A stretch of 64,000 bases of DNA, taken from contig NZ_JAGGLR010000010.1 of NCBI RefSeq assembly GCF_017874715.1, positions 248,001-312,000 of the forward strand. Reading direction: 5' to 3'. The DNA comes from Streptomyces iranensis (GTDB lineage: Bacteria; Actinomycetota; Actinomycetes; Streptomycetales; Streptomycetaceae). Made by a program: the position numbers and the translations under genes. Of this stretch, positions 40,428 through 50,349 are shown in pieces; positions within the stretch are counted from its first letter, which is position 1, and every line of letters starts with the position of its first letter. The notes beneath the pieces are model-generated. The model was not told where the DNA came from, ran no database searches, and saw nothing but the letters and a program-made list of their open reading frames with translations.

Positions 40428-41389
40428 GCCCCCGCCCCACCGGAGGACGTCCCCGCCCCCGCACCATGCGTAGCCCCCGCACCATGCGTAGCCCCAGCCC
40501 CAGCCCCAGCACCGTGCGTAACCCCCGCCCCGGCCCCGTGCGTCGCGGCCCCGCCGTCAGGCGTCGCGCGGCGCGCACCGGCCAGTACCTCGCCCTCCTC
40601 GGCTATCTGGTCTTCCTCGCCTTCCCCCTGCTGTGGCTGGTCTCCACCGCGTTCAAACCGCCGCGCGAGCTGGCGAGCCTCCACCCAGGCTGGATCCCCG
40701 ACCATCCCACCCTCGACAACTTCCGCCAGGCGTTCGAGGAGCAGCCGCTGCTGCGGTCCGCGGGCAACAGCCTGATCGCCTCCCTCGCCGCCGCGGTCAT
40801 CACCGTTGTCATCGCCACCCCGATGGCCTATGTGATGGCCCGCCACCACCGCTCCTCGCTGTCCCGGGCGGCCACCGGCTGGATCGTGGTCAGCCAGGCG
40901 TTCCCCTTCGTCCTGGTGATCATTCCGCTGTTCCTGGTGCTCAAGGAGGTCCGCCTGATCGACTCCCTCTCCGGGTTGATCATGGTGTACGTGGTGTGGT
41001 CCCTGCCGTTCGCCCTGTGGATGCTGGCCGGGTACGCACGGGCCGTACCGCGCGAGCTGGAGGAGGCCGCGGCCGTGGACGGCGCGGGCAGACTGCGGGT
41101 GCTGATCTCCGTCACCATGCCACTGCTGACCCCCGGCATCGTGGCCACCGCCCTCTTCGCGTTCATCACCGCCTGGAACGAGTTCTTCTTCGCGCTCGTC
41201 CTGCTCAAGTCCCCGCGGAAACAGACGATGCCGATCATCCTCACCCACTTCATCGGAACCGAGGGCGTCGCCGATCTCGGCCCGCTCGCCGCCGCCTCAC
41301 TGCTGGCGACGCTGCCCTCGCTCGTACTGTTCGCGCTCATCCAGCGCCGGATCACCAGCGGCACTCTGGCCGGGGCGGTGAAGCACTGA
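40424..41389 (+). CDS. Carbohydrate ABC transporter permease, MalG type
   Basis: A 321-residue permease overlapping its partner (ATGA). Arg/Pro-rich N-terminal repeats (Met-Arg-Ser-Pro) lead into six helices. The EAA loop is 'ELEEAAAVDGAGRLRVLISVTMPLLTPG' in the usual position, and the C-terminus 'GTLAGAVKH' resembles MalG proteins. The last base of its TGA begins the ATG of the binding-protein gene. Confidence 0.9.
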   Translation: MSPRPTGGRPRPRTMRSPRTMRSPSPSPSTVRNPRPGPVRRGPAVRRRAARTGQYLALLGYLVFLAFPLLWLVSTAFKPPRELASLHPGWIPDHPTLDNFRQAFEEQPLLRSAGNSLIASLAAAVITVVIATPMAYVMARHHRSSLSRAATGWIVVSQAFPFVLVIIPLFLVLKEVRLIDSLSGLIMVYVVWSLPFALWMLAGYARAVPRELEEAAAVDGAGRLRVLISVTMPLLTPGIVATALFAFITAWNEFFFALVLLKSPRKQTMPIILTHFIGTEGVADLGPLAAASLLATLPSLVLFALIQRRITSGTLAGAVKH

Positions 41390-42675
41390 TGCGCCGCCGA
41401 ACGCTGCTGGCCGCCTCCGCCACCGGAGCGCTGCTGTCCGGCTGCGCGCCCGAGCGGCGGCGGGCGACCGGTGGCCGGATCACCCTGCGCTTCCAGTCCC
41501 TGGCCTGGCAGCAGGAATCCGTGGCGGCCAACAAACAGCTGGTGGGGGAGTGGAACGCGGCCCATCCCGACATCCGGGTCGAATATGTCCAGGGCAGCTG
41601 GGACGGCGTCCATGACCAGCTGCTCACCTCCTTCGAGGGCGGTGAGGCGCCCGACATCATCCATGACGCCACCGACGACCTCGCCGACTTCGCCTACGGT
41701 GGCTATCTCGCCGATCTCACCGGTCTGCTGCCCCGGCGGCTCAAGGACGAGATTCCGCCCCGTACCTGGCAGACCGCCACCTTCGGCGGCGGCGTCCACG
41801 GTGTGCCGTTCCTCCAGGAACCACGCGTGCTCATCGCCAACCGCGCGCTGCTGGAGCGGGCCCGGGTGCGGATCCCCACCGCCGAACGGCCCTGGAGCTG
41901 GGCCGAGTTCGAGGACGCGGCCGAAGAGCTGACCCGGGACGGGGCGTACGGTGTGGCCTGGCCGCTCAAGGAGCCCGTCTCCGCGACCCTCAACCTCTCG
42001 CTCTCCACCGGCGGCAAGGTCTTCCACCGGGGCACGGACGGCAAGGTCACCGTCCGGTTCGACGCCGCCGACCAGCGGGTGCCCCGCGTCATCCACGACC
42101 AGCTGGGCGGCGACCGCACCGCCGCGCGGACCACCCTCGGCATGGGCGGCTCCGACACCCTCCCCGGCTTCTTCGGCGGGAAGTACGCGATGGTGCCGCT
42201 CGGCTTCTCCTACCGTCAGCAGATCGCGCAGCAGGCGCCCAAGGGGTTCGCCTGGACCGTACTGCCGTCCCCGGCCGGGCCCGGCGGCGACCAGCGGCAG
42301 GGGGTCAGCCCGCAGACGCTGTCCATCGCCGCCGACAGCCCGTACCAGCGCGAGGCCGCGCGCTTCATCGACTTCTTCCTGCGCCCGCTGCATATGGTGC
42401 GGCTCGCCCGGGGCGACTGGATGCTTCCAACGGGCCGGACCGCGCTGCGGGACCCCGCCCTGCACACCCGCCGCCACGGCTGGGCCACCGGCACCGCCCT
42501 GGCCGGACAGCTGCGCCCGGCGCCCGCGCAGACGGTGCGCGGCTACCCGGAGTGGAAGGACAAGGTGGCCACCCCGGCGCTGCAGGAGTACTACAGCGGG
42601 GCCATCGGCATGGGGGAGCTGCGGGAGCGGCTGGTCGACGACGGGAACCTGGTGCTCGCCCGCTATCAGCGGTAG
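41389..42675 (+). CDS. Extracellular sugar-binding lipoprotein
   Basis: A 428-residue solute-binding protein with a lipobox 'LLSGC' (lipid-anchored Cys19). 'LRFQSLAWQQESVAANKQLVGEWN' and 'EGGEAPDIIHDATDDLADFAYGGYLADLT' (partial quotes) are typical of the family 1 oligosaccharide receptors. No ATPase gene follows, so the importer probably uses a shared ATPase such as MsiK, as many Streptomyces sugar importers do. The sugar is unknown. A possible terminator hairpin lies 127 bp downstream. Confidence 0.86.
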   Translation: MRRRTLLAASATGALLSGCAPERRRATGGRITLRFQSLAWQQESVAANKQLVGEWNAAHPDIRVEYVQGSWDGVHDQLLTSFEGGEAPDIIHDATDDLADFAYGGYLADLTGLLPRRLKDEIPPRTWQTATFGGGVHGVPFLQEPRVLIANRALLERARVRIPTAERPWSWAEFEDAAEELTRDGAYGVAWPLKEPVSATLNLSLSTGGKVFHRGTDGKVTVRFDAADQRVPRVIHDQLGGDRTAARTTLGMGGSDTLPGFFGGKYAMVPLGFSYRQQIAQQAPKGFAWTVLPSPAGPGGDQRQGVSPQTLSIAADSPYQREAARFIDFFLRPLHMVRLARGDWMLPTGRTALRDPALHTRRHGWATGTALAGQLRPAPAQTVRGYPEWKDKVATPALQEYYSGAIGMGELRERLVDDGNLVLARYQR

Positions 42676-42801
42676 GACCCACTACAACGATGGAACCGTG
42701 GCCGGTGGCAGGAATCGCCATACGTCGGTCATTGCGGCGGCCGCGCCGCCGACGCACCTGACCGTGCCATGGACCCGGTCCCCCCAGCAGACCGTTAACC
42801 C

Positions 42802-42824
42802 CCGACAAAGGTTGCCCTTGTCGG
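42802..42824 (+). terminator. Stem-loop downstream of the importer operon
   Basis: A 10-bp stem with one mismatch (ccgacaaagg / cccttgtcgg) and a three-base loop, followed by a pyrimidine-rich stretch (atcttgtctcttccctt). It would end the importer transcript ahead of the phosphatidyltransferase start at 42894. Confidence 0.6.
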
Positions 42825-42893
42825 ATCTTGTCTCTTCCCTTAACGGCTTCTTACCTTCAGGTGAACTCATGTCTAACGCCAGAAAGATTGACC

Positions 42894-43967
42894 ATGCCCC
42901 GAGACATACCGCCGCTCGCCGAGGTCCGCCGGATCACCGAGAAGAAGCGAGACGCGTGGTGGACCGTCATGCTCGTGGACCCGGTGGCCACACCGCTGGT
43001 CCGCTGGATCGCCAGGTACACCCGGGCCACCCCCAACCAGCTCACCTGGGGTGCGTTCCTGGTGGGCCTCGGCTCCGCCGCGTGCTTCGCTCAGGGCGAC
43101 TGGAGATGGCTGCTACTCGGGGCCGTGCTCTACCACGTGAGCTTCATCTTCGACTGCATGGACGGCAAGCTGGCCCGGCTGACCGGCACCGGCTCGGTCT
43201 TCGGGGCCTGGCTGGACTTCGTCTTCGACCGGATCCGGGTGCTGGTGTGCTCGGTCGCCCTGATGGCCGGTCAGTACGCGCGCACGGATGACGTCCTGTA
43301 TCTGTGGCTGGCGCTGGCCGTCACCTTCCTGGACGCGCTGCGCTACATCGACTCGCTGGAGATCTTCAAGATCCGGCATGGGATGCGCAAGCAGATCAAG
43401 GCCCGGATGCGGGCGGCCCGCAAGGCCGAGAACCAGGCCGAACTGGCCTTCATGGAGGACCTGCTGCGGGAGAACCCCAAGGCCGATCTGGAGACGGACC
43501 ACGACACGGTGGCTCCCTTGGAGCCCGTCGCCCCTCTGGAGCCGGTCGCCCCTCTGGAGCCGGTGGCGGCCCTGGAGGCCACGGTGCCCCTGGAAGCCAC
43601 GGCCGCCGCGGTTTCGGCCCCGGTACCGGCCCCGGTACCGGCCCCGCGCCGCCCCGCCGTCGTCGATCTGCACCAGGAGTTCCGGCGCCGCTTCCCGTGG
43701 TGGGTCCGGTGCCGGAACTTCCTGCAGCGCCACCGCATCCGCGCTCATCTCATCAGCGGTATCGAGTTCCAGATGGGCGTGTTCATCATCGGCCCGGCCG
43801 TCGACGCGGTGGTGGCGACGACCGTCGTATCGGGTGTGCTGCTGCTCGTCTTCGAGCTGGCCATCATCTACAAGTTCCTGCTGTCCACCCGGGACTTCAC
43901 CCGCACCATGAACTCCTTCGAAGCGGCCGAAGAGCGCATTCCGGCCACCACCTCGGTCAACTCCTGA
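42894..43967 (+). CDS. CDP-alcohol phosphatidyltransferase family protein
   Basis: A 357-residue membrane enzyme that transfers a phosphatidyl or similar group from a CDP-linked donor to an alcohol. The signature D-x2-D-G-x2-A-R-x8-G-x3-D-x3-D is complete in 'DCMDGKLARLTGTGSVFGAW' plus 'LDFVFD'. Four to six helices flank it, and a soluble insertion of about 110 residues (residues 165-280) separates the signature from the C-terminal helices. This insertion includes an 18-bp in-frame repeat coding Pro-Leu-Glu-Pro-Val-Ala. The acceptor is unknown. The last 100 bases overlap the convergent erm gene. Confidence 0.85.
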   Translation: MPRDIPPLAEVRRITEKKRDAWWTVMLVDPVATPLVRWIARYTRATPNQLTWGAFLVGLGSAACFAQGDWRWLLLGAVLYHVSFIFDCMDGKLARLTGTGSVFGAWLDFVFDRIRVLVCSVALMAGQYARTDDVLYLWLALAVTFLDALRYIDSLEIFKIRHGMRKQIKARMRAARKAENQAELAFMEDLLRENPKADLETDHDTVAPLEPVAPLEPVAPLEPVAALEATVPLEATAAAVSAPVPAPVPAPRRPAVVDLHQEFRRRFPWWVRCRNFLQRHRIRAHLISGIEFQMGVFIIGPAVDAVVATTVVSGVLLLVFELAIIYKFLLSTRDFTRTMNSFEAAEERIPATTSVNS

Positions 43968-44842
43968 GCGAGGACCAGCCACTGCTCCGGCGTCACATAC
44001 GCGACCACCACGTCCCGCCCCAGCCCGGCCGCCCGGAACGCCCGGTCGAGCGCGCGGGCGGGGCAGACCCGGCGCAGTGACGCGTGGAGCGAGCCGCCGA
44101 CCCCGGTGAAGCCCAGCTCGACCAGGTCCGCGTAGGCGGACCGGGCCGCCGGGTCGGTGAGCAGCGGACGCGGCCGGCGGGTCAGCCGCAGGATCCCGCC
44201 GTCCACCGCGGGCACCGGCCGGAAGGCGGCCCGTGCCACCCGCCCGCACAGCCGCCACTCGACCTCCGGCCAGGACCGTACGGTCAGCAGGGACCAGCGG
44301 CCGTAGTCCCCGGTGCGCTTACGGGCGTACTCCGCCTGGGTGAGCAGCGTCGCCGAGGTCAGCCTGGGCCCCGCCCGCAGCGCCCAGGCCACGATCTCGG
44401 CGGTACGGGCGTAGGGCACATTGCCGACCAGGGCGAACGGCTCGCGTGGCGGTGCCGCCTCGAGGAAGTCCTGGTGCACGATCCGGACCCGGGGAGAGCG
44501 GGCGAGCCGCTCCCGAAGCCCCGGGATCAGATGCCGGTCGATCTCATAGCTGATCAGCTCACGGCAGCGCGGGGCCAACGCCTCGGTGAGCGCCCCCTTG
44601 CCCGCGCCGACCTCCACCAGGAGATCGCCGGGCCCGGGGCGGGCGGCGCGTACGACGCGGGCGACGGCGCCCGGGTCGATGAGGAAGTTCTGCCCGTACG
44701 CACGCCTCGCGCGGTCGCGTTCGGTACGGCGCGGTTCGGTACGGCGCGGTTCCGTGCGGGGCGGTTCGGTGCGGGGCGGTTCGGTGTTGCGGCGCGGTTC
44801 GCCACCGCGCTGGGCATGGGGATGGTGTCGATTGCGGGCCAC
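43868..44842 (-). CDS. erm: 23S rRNA (adenine-N6) methyltransferase, Erm(O)-like
   Basis: A 324-residue Erm enzyme that methylates A2058 of 23S rRNA and gives macrolide-lincosamide-streptogramin B resistance. GTG at 44842 is preferred (AAAGGA eight bases upstream; GTG at 44848 is two bases from it). Motifs: 'YGQNFLIDPGAVARV', 'VEVGAGKGALTEAL' (SAM), 'YEIDRHLIPGL', 'NVPYARTAEIVAW' (catalytic NxPY), 'ARKRTGDYGRWSLLTV' and 'ELGFTGVGGSLHASL'. These resemble the Erm(O)/ErmE group of producers. An Arg-Thr-Glu-Pro N-terminal repeat precedes the domain. No antibiotic genes flank it, so intrinsic resistance is likely. Confidence 0.92.
   Translation of the reverse strand: MARNRHHPHAQRGGEPRRNTEPPRTEPPRTEPRRTEPRRTERDRARRAYGQNFLIDPGAVARVVRAARPGPGDLLVEVGAGKGALTEALAPRCRELISYEIDRHLIPGLRERLARSPRVRIVHQDFLEAAPPREPFALVGNVPYARTAEIVAWALRAGPRLTSATLLTQAEYARKRTGDYGRWSLLTVRSWPEVEWRLCGRVARAAFRPVPAVDGGILRLTRRPRPLLTDPAARSAYADLVELGFTGVGGSLHASLRRVCPARALDRAFRAAGLGRDVVVAYVTPEQWLVLAQELTEVVAGMRSSAASKEFMVRVKSRVDSRNL
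44700..44790 (-). repeat. In-frame 15-bp repeat in the erm N-terminus
   Basis: Plus-strand units of the type ggttcggtacggcgc / ggttcggtgcggggc are repeated about five times and encode Arg-Thr-Glu-Pro-Pro/Arg. Frame is preserved; the stretch precedes the conserved fold. Confidence 0.8.
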
Positions 44843-44866
44843 GGCCACGGTCCTTTCGGAGCCGGG

Positions 44867-44902
44867 CGGGCGGCAGCAGCGCGGAACGGGCCCTGCCGCC
44901 CG
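44867..44902 (-). promoter_or_regulatory. Hairpin in the erm leader
   Basis: A perfect 10-bp stem (cgggcggcag at 44867-44876, ctgccgcccg at 44893-44902), loop 16 bases, ending 24 bp before the erm GTG and adjacent to its ribosome site. Erm genes are often controlled by attenuation hairpins of this kind, but no leader peptide ORF was seen in front of it. Confidence 0.5.
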
Positions 44903-45322
44903 TCCCGGAACGAGTGATTCCTGGACTGGCGGGGGCCCTGGCCGAGGGCGCGTGGATGGGTGAGATCAGCTCACGGTGAGAGACCGATGGGAAGTCTGGC
45001 GGGTCAGCCGCTCAGGTGGAGGAACCACCTCGACGGCGAACCGTTCACAGACTCGGAGAGACACCGGGCGCGTCCGGGCCGGCCAGGGCACCGGGGCCGC
45101 GCCGCGGGCGGCGGGCAGGCATAGGAAGGGCGCGCGCACACGCCACCCGGGCACAGCCACGAGTGATGCGGGTGAACACGCCGATGCCGGGACTTCCGCC
45201 CATCGGTGTACTCCTCCCGTGCGCGCGTACGCGAAAGGACGCGTATGCGGATCTCCGCCGTATCCCCGCACCGTAGGGACTGGCCGGGACACCCCGCAAC
45301 GCCTTTTCCACCCCACACACCG
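44903..45322. other. Intergenic region upstream of erm
   Basis: About 420 bp between the erm leader hairpin and the MMPL terminator. Open frames here have no recognisable protein. It presumably holds the erm promoter; a gtgag/ctcac dyad lies near 44960. Confidence 0.45.
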
Positions 45323-45358
45323 AACCGGTCACACGGCGCGAAGGCCGTGTGACCGGTT
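45323..45358 (-). terminator. Terminator of the MMPL gene
   Basis: A perfect 15-bp stem (aaccggtcacacggc at 45323-45337, gccgtgtgaccggtt at 45344-45358) with a gcgaag loop, 33 bp after the MMPL stop. The strongest simple hairpin of the window. Confidence 0.9.
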
Positions 45359-45390
45359 GAGGGTTGTTCAGGATGCGCTGGACGTGGTCG

Positions 45391-47736
45391 TCAGACCCTC
45401 GCGTGCCGGGGCCGTTCGTCCGCTTCCGGCTTCGGGGACGCGCCCGCGCCCACCAGGGTGCTGGGCCGCTGGGCCGGGGCGGGCTCGTCATGGGCGAGGT
45501 CCGGGAGCCACCCCAGCCACTTCGGCAGGTACCAGTTGCGCTCGCCCAGCAGCGACATCACGGCCGGGAGGAGCACCCCGCGGATGACGGTGGCGTCGAT
45601 GAGGACCGCGGCCGCGAGGCCCACGCCCATCTGCTTCATGGACTGCATCGACAGCGTTCCGAAGATGGAGAAGACCGCGACCATGATGACGGCGGCGCTG
45701 GTGACCACGCCCGCCGTCGTCACCACGCCGTGCACCACCGCGTCCTTGGTGGTGCGGCCCGCCAGGCGCGCCTCGCGGATCCGGGAGACCACGAAGACGT
45801 GGTAGTCCATGCTCAGCCCGAACAGGATCACGAAGAGGAACAGCGGCAGCCAGGACACGATCGCGCCCACGCCCTCCGCGCCGACCAGCCCCGCGCCCCA
45901 GCCGTGCTGGAAGACCGCGGTGAGGATGCCGTACGCGGCGCCCACCGACAGCAGGTTGAGCACGATGGAGGTCACGGCGATGGTGAGCGACCGGAAGGAC
46001 ATCAGCATCAGCAGGAAGGCGAAGACCACCACGAAGGCGAAGACCGGGGCGACGGCCGAGCCGAGCTTGTCGTTGAAGTCCTTGGAGGAGGCGGTCGAGC
46101 CGCCGATGGGGGCGTCCACCCCGTCCACCGCGCCGAGGGTCGCCGGGCGCACCTCGTTCCGCAGCACGTCCAGGCTCTTCTCGGCCTTGCCCTCGTCCGA
46201 ACCGCCGATCAGCGGGACCTCCACCACGGCCAGGTTCTGCTCGCGGTGGACGGTCACCTCGACCGGGCCCTTGGAGGCGCCCTTCGCCACGGCCTCGGTA
46301 CGGAAGCGGGCGAGGGCGTCGCGCACCGGCGCCGCGTCGATGTCGTCCGCCTTCACCACGACCCTGGCCGGATCGGAGCCACCCGGGAACGCCTCGTCGA
46401 TGTGGTTGTACGCGTTCACGACCGGCAGCCGGTCGCCGAACTCCTGGTCCAGGGTGAGGTTCGCGGTGTTCATCCCCACGGCGGGGACGGCCAGCGCGAT
46501 CAGCGCGCCACCGGCGAGGGCCAGCGACAGCTTGGGGCGGCGCAGCACCGGGCGGAGGACGGCGCGCCAGACGCGGCTCTCGGTGCCGCCGCGCCGCTTG
46601 GCGCGGCCCACGAACGGCAACCGGCCCTTCTCCACCCGCTCACCGAGCAGCGAGAGCAGCGCGGGCAGCACCGTGACCGAGCCGACCATCGCCACCGCCA
46701 CCACCATCAGAGTGGCGAGCCCCATCGCCTTGAACTCCGCGATACCGGTGAAGAGCATGCCCGCCATCGCCACGATCACCGTGACGCCGGAGACCAGGAT
46801 GGCGCGGCCGGAGGTGGCCGCCGCCACCCGCAGCGCCGTCTGCGCGTCCCGTCCCGCGGCGCGCTCCTCGCGCTCCCGGCGCAGGTAGAACAGGCAGTAG
46901 TCGACGCCGACGGCCAGGCCCACCAGCAGCGTCACGGAGTTGGCGGTGTCGCTCATGTGCACCCAGTGGCTGACCATCGCCACCAGACCGGTGGTGGCCA
47001 GGAACGCGGTCATCGCGAGCACCACCGGCAGCAGCGCGGCCACCAGCGCACCGAAGACGATCAGCAGGATGCCGAGGGCCACCGGCAGCGCGGAGTACTC
47101 GGCCTGGGTGAAGTCGTCGCCGAACGCGTCGTCGAACGCCTTCTGGCCGCTGGCGTCGCCGAACTCCTCGATCCGCAGATCCTGGTGGCCGTCCCCAGCC
47201 TTGTCCACCGCGTCCAGGACCGGCTGGATGTGATCGGCCGCCTTCTCCGCGTCGCCGCGCATCTCGAACTGCACCAGCGCGGAGCGCCGGTCGGCGGAGA
47301 TGGACTTCGTCTCGTACGGGGAGCGGAGGGCGGTCACCTGGCCGGTGTCGCGTACGCCGGCCATCACCGCGTCGACCGCCTTGCGGAAGGCCGGATCGTT
47401 CGCGGTGAGCCCGCTGCCCTTCGCCTGACCGCCCTTCGCCTGACCGCCCTTCGCCTGACCGCCCTCCGCCTGACCGCCCTTCGCCTGGATCAGCACGGTT
47501 TCCCCGGCCGCATCGTCAATGCCCGCCTCGTCGAGAATCTTCGAGACACGCCCGGACTCGCCCGGAACCTGCTCACTCTCCGACACATCGACCCGGCCCG
47601 TCATCGAGCCGACGGCCAGGGTGAGGATGACCAGCAGCACCCAGCACCCGACCGCCGCCCACCGGTGACGGGCACTCCAACTGCCCGCGCGTGCCGCTAT
47701 CCCGCGCGGCCTCTCCAAGCGGCCTGTGTCCGCCAC
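45391..47736 (-). CDS. MMPL/RND family transporter
   Basis: A 781-residue transporter of the actinobacterial MmpL type with two repeats of one plus five membrane helices separated by large extracytoplasmic loops. Hallmarks are 'GLAVGVDYCLFYLRREREE' and 'LFVILFGLSMDYHVFVVSRIREAR', the two Asp-Tyr pairs of the proton relay. A 15-bp in-frame repeat in the first loop codes Gly-Gly-Gln-Ala-Lys units (about 47410-47490). GTG at 47736 follows a ggggg ribosome site. Substrates of these transporters are lipids or antibiotics; the neighbours give no clue here. Confidence 0.9.
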   Translation of the reverse strand: MADTGRLERPRGIAARAGSWSARHRWAAVGCWVLLVILTLAVGSMTGRVDVSESEQVPGESGRVSKILDEAGIDDAAGETVLIQAKGGQAEGGQAKGGQAKGGQAKGSGLTANDPAFRKAVDAVMAGVRDTGQVTALRSPYETKSISADRRSALVQFEMRGDAEKAADHIQPVLDAVDKAGDGHQDLRIEEFGDASGQKAFDDAFGDDFTQAEYSALPVALGILLIVFGALVAALLPVVLAMTAFLATTGLVAMVSHWVHMSDTANSVTLLVGLAVGVDYCLFYLRREREERAAGRDAQTALRVAAATSGRAILVSGVTVIVAMAGMLFTGIAEFKAMGLATLMVVAVAMVGSVTVLPALLSLLGERVEKGRLPFVGRAKRRGGTESRVWRAVLRPVLRRPKLSLALAGGALIALAVPAVGMNTANLTLDQEFGDRLPVVNAYNHIDEAFPGGSDPARVVVKADDIDAAPVRDALARFRTEAVAKGASKGPVEVTVHREQNLAVVEVPLIGGSDEGKAEKSLDVLRNEVRPATLGAVDGVDAPIGGSTASSKDFNDKLGSAVAPVFAFVVVFAFLLMLMSFRSLTIAVTSIVLNLLSVGAAYGILTAVFQHGWGAGLVGAEGVGAIVSWLPLFLFVILFGLSMDYHVFVVSRIREARLAGRTTKDAVVHGVVTTAGVVTSAAVIMVAVFSIFGTLSMQSMKQMGVGLAAAVLIDATVIRGVLLPAVMSLLGERNWYLPKWLGWLPDLAHDEPAPAQRPSTLVGAGASPKPEADERPRHARV

Positions 47737-48119
47737 GACATCCCCCTATGCCCTGGTGGCGGACTGCCCCCGCCACTCGTTGACGACGCTAGGCCGTGGC
47801 GTCGGGCCGACCCATCCTGCTGACCGGTGAACCGTTCGGTGGTTCCCTCCAACCGGAGAAGGGGGGACAGCCCTACCCTCCCTGATGCGGGCCCCTTACA
47901 CGCAAAGGGCGTTGATGCCATGGTCGGCGCGGGGTTGATGCGAAGAACGTTGCCTATGTCACACATCGGTGCGGATCTTGAATTGACCCGTACTCATCAG
48001 TCAGGGTTTTGTCAGGACCGGAGTGGCCCCAACACACTCCGGATCTACCGCACTTGAGGGATCGGACGCGATCCGGGGTGCGGATTCCCCCCACAACCGC
48101 ACGAGGAGGAACCCTCGTC
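47737..48119. promoter_or_regulatory. Divergent intergenic region, MMPL / subtilase
   Basis: 383 bp. A ttgacc hexamer at 47983 with ttttgt 18 bp later may be a promoter for the subtilase. An 8-bp inverted repeat (ccggagtg at 48018-48025, cactccgg at 48035-48042) follows just downstream of it, an operator-like position. Confidence 0.45.
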
Positions 48120-49340
<1,221 letters not shown>

Positions 49341-49377
49341 GGCTCCAACGGGTGATCCGACGGGTGAAGTGATCGGT

Positions 49378-49424
49378 CCCAGGGGCGCAGCCGGGTGGCG
49401 AGACCAACCGGCTGTGCCCTTGGG
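49378..49424 (+). terminator. Terminator of the subtilase gene
   Basis: A 17-bp stem (arms 49378-49394 and 49408-49424) that pairs throughout if two G-T wobbles are allowed, with a 13-base loop. It begins 38 bp after the stop codon. Confidence 0.85.
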
Positions 49425-49455
49425 CGCTCACGCCCCCCATGCCACGCTGAACGGC

Positions 49456-49779
49456 ATGAACCTCACGGATGGATATGTGGCCGCAGCGGTCGAGAACGCC
49501 CCGGTGAAGGAGCTCTTCCCGGGCATCCGCCTGCGCTCCCTGTGGACCGGTGACAACGGCGCGAAGGCGCACGTCCTGGAGATGGACCCCGGCACCTCAT
49601 GGGAGGGCCTGGACGTCCACGAACCGGGCCCCGAGGAAGTCTTCGTGGTCTCCGGCACCTTCAACGACGGCGCCCGCGACTACCCCGCGGGCACCTTCAT
49701 CCACGCCCCCGCCGGCTCCTCCCACATCCCCCAGACCACCACGGGCTGCACGCTCTTCGTCTTCTACCCGGAGGGCTAG
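49456..49779 (+). CDS. Small cupin domain protein (ChrR-like)
   Basis: A 107-residue single cupin barrel. 'IRLRSLWTGDNGAKAHVLEMDPGTSW' leads into motif 1 with 'DVHEPGPEEVFVVSGTFNDG'; motif 2 is 'FIHAPAGSSHIPQTTTGC'. Metal-ligand His and Glu residues are in place. Similar to the anti-sigma-factor ChrR cupin and to cysteine-dioxygenase-like proteins. Stand-alone, with no ECF sigma factor beside it, so a role in signalling is unproven. Confidence 0.8.
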   Translation: MNLTDGYVAAAVENAPVKELFPGIRLRSLWTGDNGAKAHVLEMDPGTSWEGLDVHEPGPEEVFVVSGTFNDGARDYPAGTFIHAPAGSSHIPQTTTGCTLFVFYPEG

Positions 49780-49911
49780 ACCGGCTGGCTGTGACTCCCG
49801 GTGCTTCTTGACCCGGTGTGCCACCTGGTATGGACGCCCCCGAGACCTTCAGCCATGGCGGTGGAGCCGCCGCCGCTCGTGGCTACCGCCCGAGGTGGTC
49901 CATCGACATGG
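49780..49911. other. Intergenic region with a possible DUF397 relic
   Basis: 132 bp. Reading on the minus strand just after the XRE pseudogene, an ATG (Met-Ser-Met-Asp-His-Leu-Gly-Arg) is followed at once by a stop. DUF397 partners normally start at this place; the rest is unrecognisable. Confidence 0.3.
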
Positions 49912-50195
49912 TTATCTCTCTCGTATTTCTTGCGCGATGCGGTGAATGAAATCCCGAGACGCCCCTACCGCGAGGGAAGAAGCCTCGGCCTTGTCCAGTA
50001 GCGCGCGGTATCTCGTGAGCTCCGACTCCGCGTCCATCCAGAACGAGCCGTGCATGGCTCGATCTGCGCGGTATCAAGCTTGGGAACGGGCCCGCCGACG
50101 TAGAGCATGGAGTTTCCGGCTCCGCCGAAGCCGTCCACATCAAAAGGGATCACCCTGACGGTGACGTTCGGGCGCTCCGACTGTTCCGTTTCTTC
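49912..50195 (-). pseudogene. Remnant of an XRE-DUF5753 regulator gene, truncated and frameshifted
   Basis: Read on the minus strand, one frame from about 50195 gives 'ERPNVTVRVIPFDVDGFG', 'AGNSMLYVGGPVPKLDTAQIE', typical of the DUF5753 core. At about 50044-50058 the frame breaks, and a second frame continues 'MHGSFWMDAESELTRYRALL', 'DKAEASSLAVGASRDFIHRI', 'AQEIRER' to a TAA at 49912. The match to the normal C-terminus of DUF5753 proteins (D-A-E..L-x-R-Y-R..L-D-x-A-E...S-R-D-F-I) in a shifted frame is clear. The helix-turn-helix end is missing. It is therefore a decayed copy of the gene type found intact at 26.6 kb. Confidence 0.85.
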
Positions 50196-50349
50196 TCCTC
50201 CGGGCTGTCCGGTAGTCTGCCGTGCGCCACGACGCAGGTCCAAGGAACTCTGCGACCTCGTCCTCGCCGTCGCGCCCAGAATCTTCGCCGTCGTCCAGGA
50301 GTGCGAGGTGCGGCCCGGGTAGAAAGACGGGTGCGTCGCGGCGTGGGGA

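Noticed and set aside
43868..44902. Antibiotic biosynthesis cluster around erm
   Set aside because: No polyketide, peptide or tailoring gene lies nearby; only the resistance-type methylase is present.
44966..45316. 116-residue minus-strand frame upstream of erm
   Set aside because: No domain, no ribosome site and composition typical of non-coding GC-rich DNA.
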